Assembly (NCBI GenBank): GCA_031285365.1
Contig: JAITWP010000127.1
Location: 1 to 6,319, forward strand
Reading direction: 5' to 3'
DNA: 6,319 nt
DNA from: Azoarcus sp.
GTDB lineage: Bacteria > Pseudomonadota > Gammaproteobacteria > Burkholderiales > Rhodocyclaceae
This document shows positions 5,364 through 6,319 of this stretch, piece after piece. A program made the translations under genes and the position numbers. Each line of letters starts with the position of its first letter. Position 1 is the first letter of the stretch. Under the pieces are notes generated by a model, which saw only the letters and a program-made list of their open reading frames with translations, had not been told where the DNA came from and searched no databases.

Positions 5364-5584
5364 TGACGATCGGCAGGAAAAATTACATGTTCTGCGGCTC
5401 CGACACCGGCGGCGAGCGCGCGGCCTCATTCTATACCATCATCGAAAGCGCGAAGATGAACGGGCTTGATCCCGAGGCTTATCTGACCGACGTCATCGCT
5501 CGGATCGGTGATCATCCGATCAACCGCATCGGCGAACTGCTGCCTTGGAATTGGCAGCTCGCACCGCTGCAAGAGGTCGCCTGA
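5363..5584 (+). pseudogene. tnpC: IS66-family transposase TnpC, C-terminal fragment right of the inserted element
   Basis: The frame gives MTIGRKNYMFCGSDTGGERA, then IIESAKMNGLDPEAYLTDV and DHPINRIGELLPWNW, ending LAPLQEVA at TGA 5582-5584. This is the canonical IS66 TnpC C-terminus (GRKNYxFxGSxxGGERAA, KLNGLDPEAYL, HPINRxxELLPWNW). It continues directly from the fragment ending at 2782 once the 2581-bp element is removed. Together the two parts cover only about the last 110 residues of a protein of roughly 500. It cannot be functional. Confidence 0.92.
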
Positions 5585-5650
5585 ATGGCCGCGATCGTCC
5601 GTGTCTACACGATCCACCACGTTGCAGCGAAGCTTGAGATCGATGCCATC
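5585..5650 (+). pseudogene. Start of IS66-associated small ORF, truncated
   Basis: An ATG follows the tnpC stop immediately (TGA-ATG). The first residues, MAAIVRVYTIHHVAAKL, resemble a short protein I recall downstream of tnpC in some alphaproteobacterial IS66 elements. From about residue 18-28 onward the frame is simply the antisense of the integrase, so the real homology ends there. The endpoint is approximate. Confidence 0.4.
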
Positions 5651-6211
5651 GACCGACTTCGCGAGTTCATCCCAGCGCAGGAAACAACTCAGTTCCCCCG
5701 CCATCTTGTTGGCACGGACCTTGGATGCCTTCGCCTTGTCGTAGACGGCATCCCAGAATTCATTCTCCGTCAGATCCGCAAGCGGCTTGCCACCGAGGCG
5801 CGGCCGGATATCCCGCTTGAAGATTACCTCCTTGTCCTGGATCGTGCGGAGTTTGAGCGTCTTGCGATCCCCGCGCTTCATCGCTTCCATGTAGACCTCA
5901 TGAGCGGCCTCGACGGTGAGTATTTTCCGAACCTTATCGGCGCGCATTGCAACGCGAGGATCCTCGCCGCGCTCAACCGTCGCATTGAGTTCCTGAGCCC
6001 ATTGGCGGGCAGTCGGAATCGTAAAGGCGGGGTAGGTTCCAAGCGTGAGCGTTACAACCGAACCAGACCTCGCCACCCTTCGGCGAAACATCCACGTCTT
6101 TTTCCCTTTGGGACTGACGCTGATGCAGAGTCCTGCAACATGGGGGTCGAAGCACCTCCCCGGTGGAAGGGCATCGATACGCGACGGACTGAAATTTGGG
6201 GCCTTTCCCAT
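5650..6211 (-). pseudogene. Tyrosine integrase (P4-type), N-terminal remnant
   Basis: The start is the ATG at 6209-6211, supported by GAGG five bases upstream. A GTG at 6262 is in frame, but its extension is encoded by repeats. Residues 1-90 form the arm-DNA-binding domain (DUF4102-type): GRCFDPHVAGLCISVSPKG, KTWMFRRRV, LTLGTYPAFTIPTARQWA, GEDPR. Residues about 95-180 form the core-binding domain, ending NKMAGELSCFLRW. The catalytic domain with its R-H-R-Y residues is absent. From about residue 180 the frame enters antisense IS66 DNA, where it stays open by chance to 5426. Intact enzymes of this family have about 400 residues and integrate phages or genomic islands, usually at tRNA genes. IS66 insertion is the likely cause of truncation. 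Confidence 0.88.
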
Positions 6212-6238
6212 GACTACCTCGATCAACACGAGGCGATA

Positions 6239-6264
6239 AAATCCTGACACAAATCCTGACACAA
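6239..6264. repeat. Tandem 12-bp repeat upstream of the integrase
   Basis: AAATCCTGACAC occurs twice without gap (6239-6250, 6251-6262) followed by AA. A related TCCTGA lies at 6291-6296. Its place 28-51 bases before the integrase ATG suggests arm-type integrase binding sites or an operator controlling the integrase. Neither is proven. Confidence 0.55.
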
Positions 6265-6277
6265 CAGGCGTCCAGAA

Positions 6278-6305
6278 CTGGCTCGAATTGTCCTGATTCG
6301 ACCAG
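6278..6305. repeat. Imperfect inverted repeat near the integrase, possible core site
   Basis: CTGG-C-TCGAAT (6278-6288) is complementary to ATTCGA-CCAG (6296-6305), with one extra C and a 7-base centre TGTCCTG. The symmetry and spacing would suit a tyrosine-integrase core site. I could not recognise a tRNA end here. Confidence 0.35.
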
Positions 6306-6319
6306 TTGGCAAACCCGAT

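Larger units (their letters stand above)
2671..5650 (+). mobile_element. IS66-family element, 3' part, interrupted by a second element
   Basis: The two tnpC pieces (to 2782 and from 5363) and the small downstream ORF belong to one IS66 copy. The piece is cut at the left by IS110 sequence and ends at the right somewhere in 5630-5672, where integrase coding sequence begins on the opposite strand. I could not find a clean IS66 terminal inverted repeat at that edge, so the right boundary is approximate and may have been trimmed. Confidence 0.65.

Noticed and set aside
5585..6247. 220-residue plus-strand open frame
   Set aside because: Only the first 18-28 residues look real (IS66-associated ORF); the rest is antisense of the integrase.
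1..6319. CRISPR array, rRNA or tRNA gene
   Set aside because: No regularly spaced repeats longer than the ones listed, and no tRNA cloverleaf or rRNA-like segment was recognised on either strand.

Overview
The window looks like an accessory stretch of an alphaproteobacterial replicon, most likely from a sphingomonad (Novosphingobium/Sphingobium/Sphingomonas type). I infer this from the moderately high GC content, a TonB-dependent receptor next to a catabolic-type short-chain dehydrogenase, and IS110 and IS66 remnants in the style of alphaproteobacteria. No database search was possible, so the taxonomy is an inference.

Layout. Positions 1-444 (+) hold the C-terminal end of a TonB-dependent outer-membrane receptor, followed by a strong hairpin (456-479). 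An intact NAD-type short-chain dehydrogenase/reductase follows at 574-1314 (+), and it is the only clearly intact ordinary gene here. Positions 1315-1629 have no convincing gene. Positions 1630-2141 (-) are the 3' end of a DUF3999-type membrane protein, broken by a 5-bp tandem duplication and cut off upstream by an IS110-family remnant (about 2142-2670, +). The IS110 remnant is fused directly to the 3' part of an IS66-family tnpC. That tnpC fragment is itself split by a 2581-bp serine-recombinase element (2783-5363, genes on -). IS66 tnpC resumes at 5363 and ends at 5584, followed by the start of a small IS66-associated ORF. This runs into a truncated tyrosine integrase (about 5650-6211, -) that lacks its catalytic domain. 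A tandem 12-bp repeat lies upstream of the integrase.

How the pieces relate. The order of events reads as nested insertions: IS66 into the integrase gene, the serine-recombinase element into IS66 tnpC, and a deletion or rearrangement joining IS110 to IS66. Removing 2581 bp with a shared GA dinucleotide restores the tnpC frame exactly, as expected for a serine integrase with a 2-bp crossover. The most interesting point concerns the first gene of the element's operon, a small protein with a YRWHPYF motif, which has no start codon inside the element's right end. A Shine-Dalgarno sequence and an in-frame ATG sit at the opposite (left) end, 14 nt after the recombinase stop codon. Joining the two ends in an excised circle fuses this start in frame to the gene body, so the attachment site lies inside the coding sequence and the operon closes on itself. 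In this copy the recombinase also carries an in-frame amber codon (4258-4260) between its catalytic and DNA-binding parts, so it is probably inactive unless the stop is suppressed.
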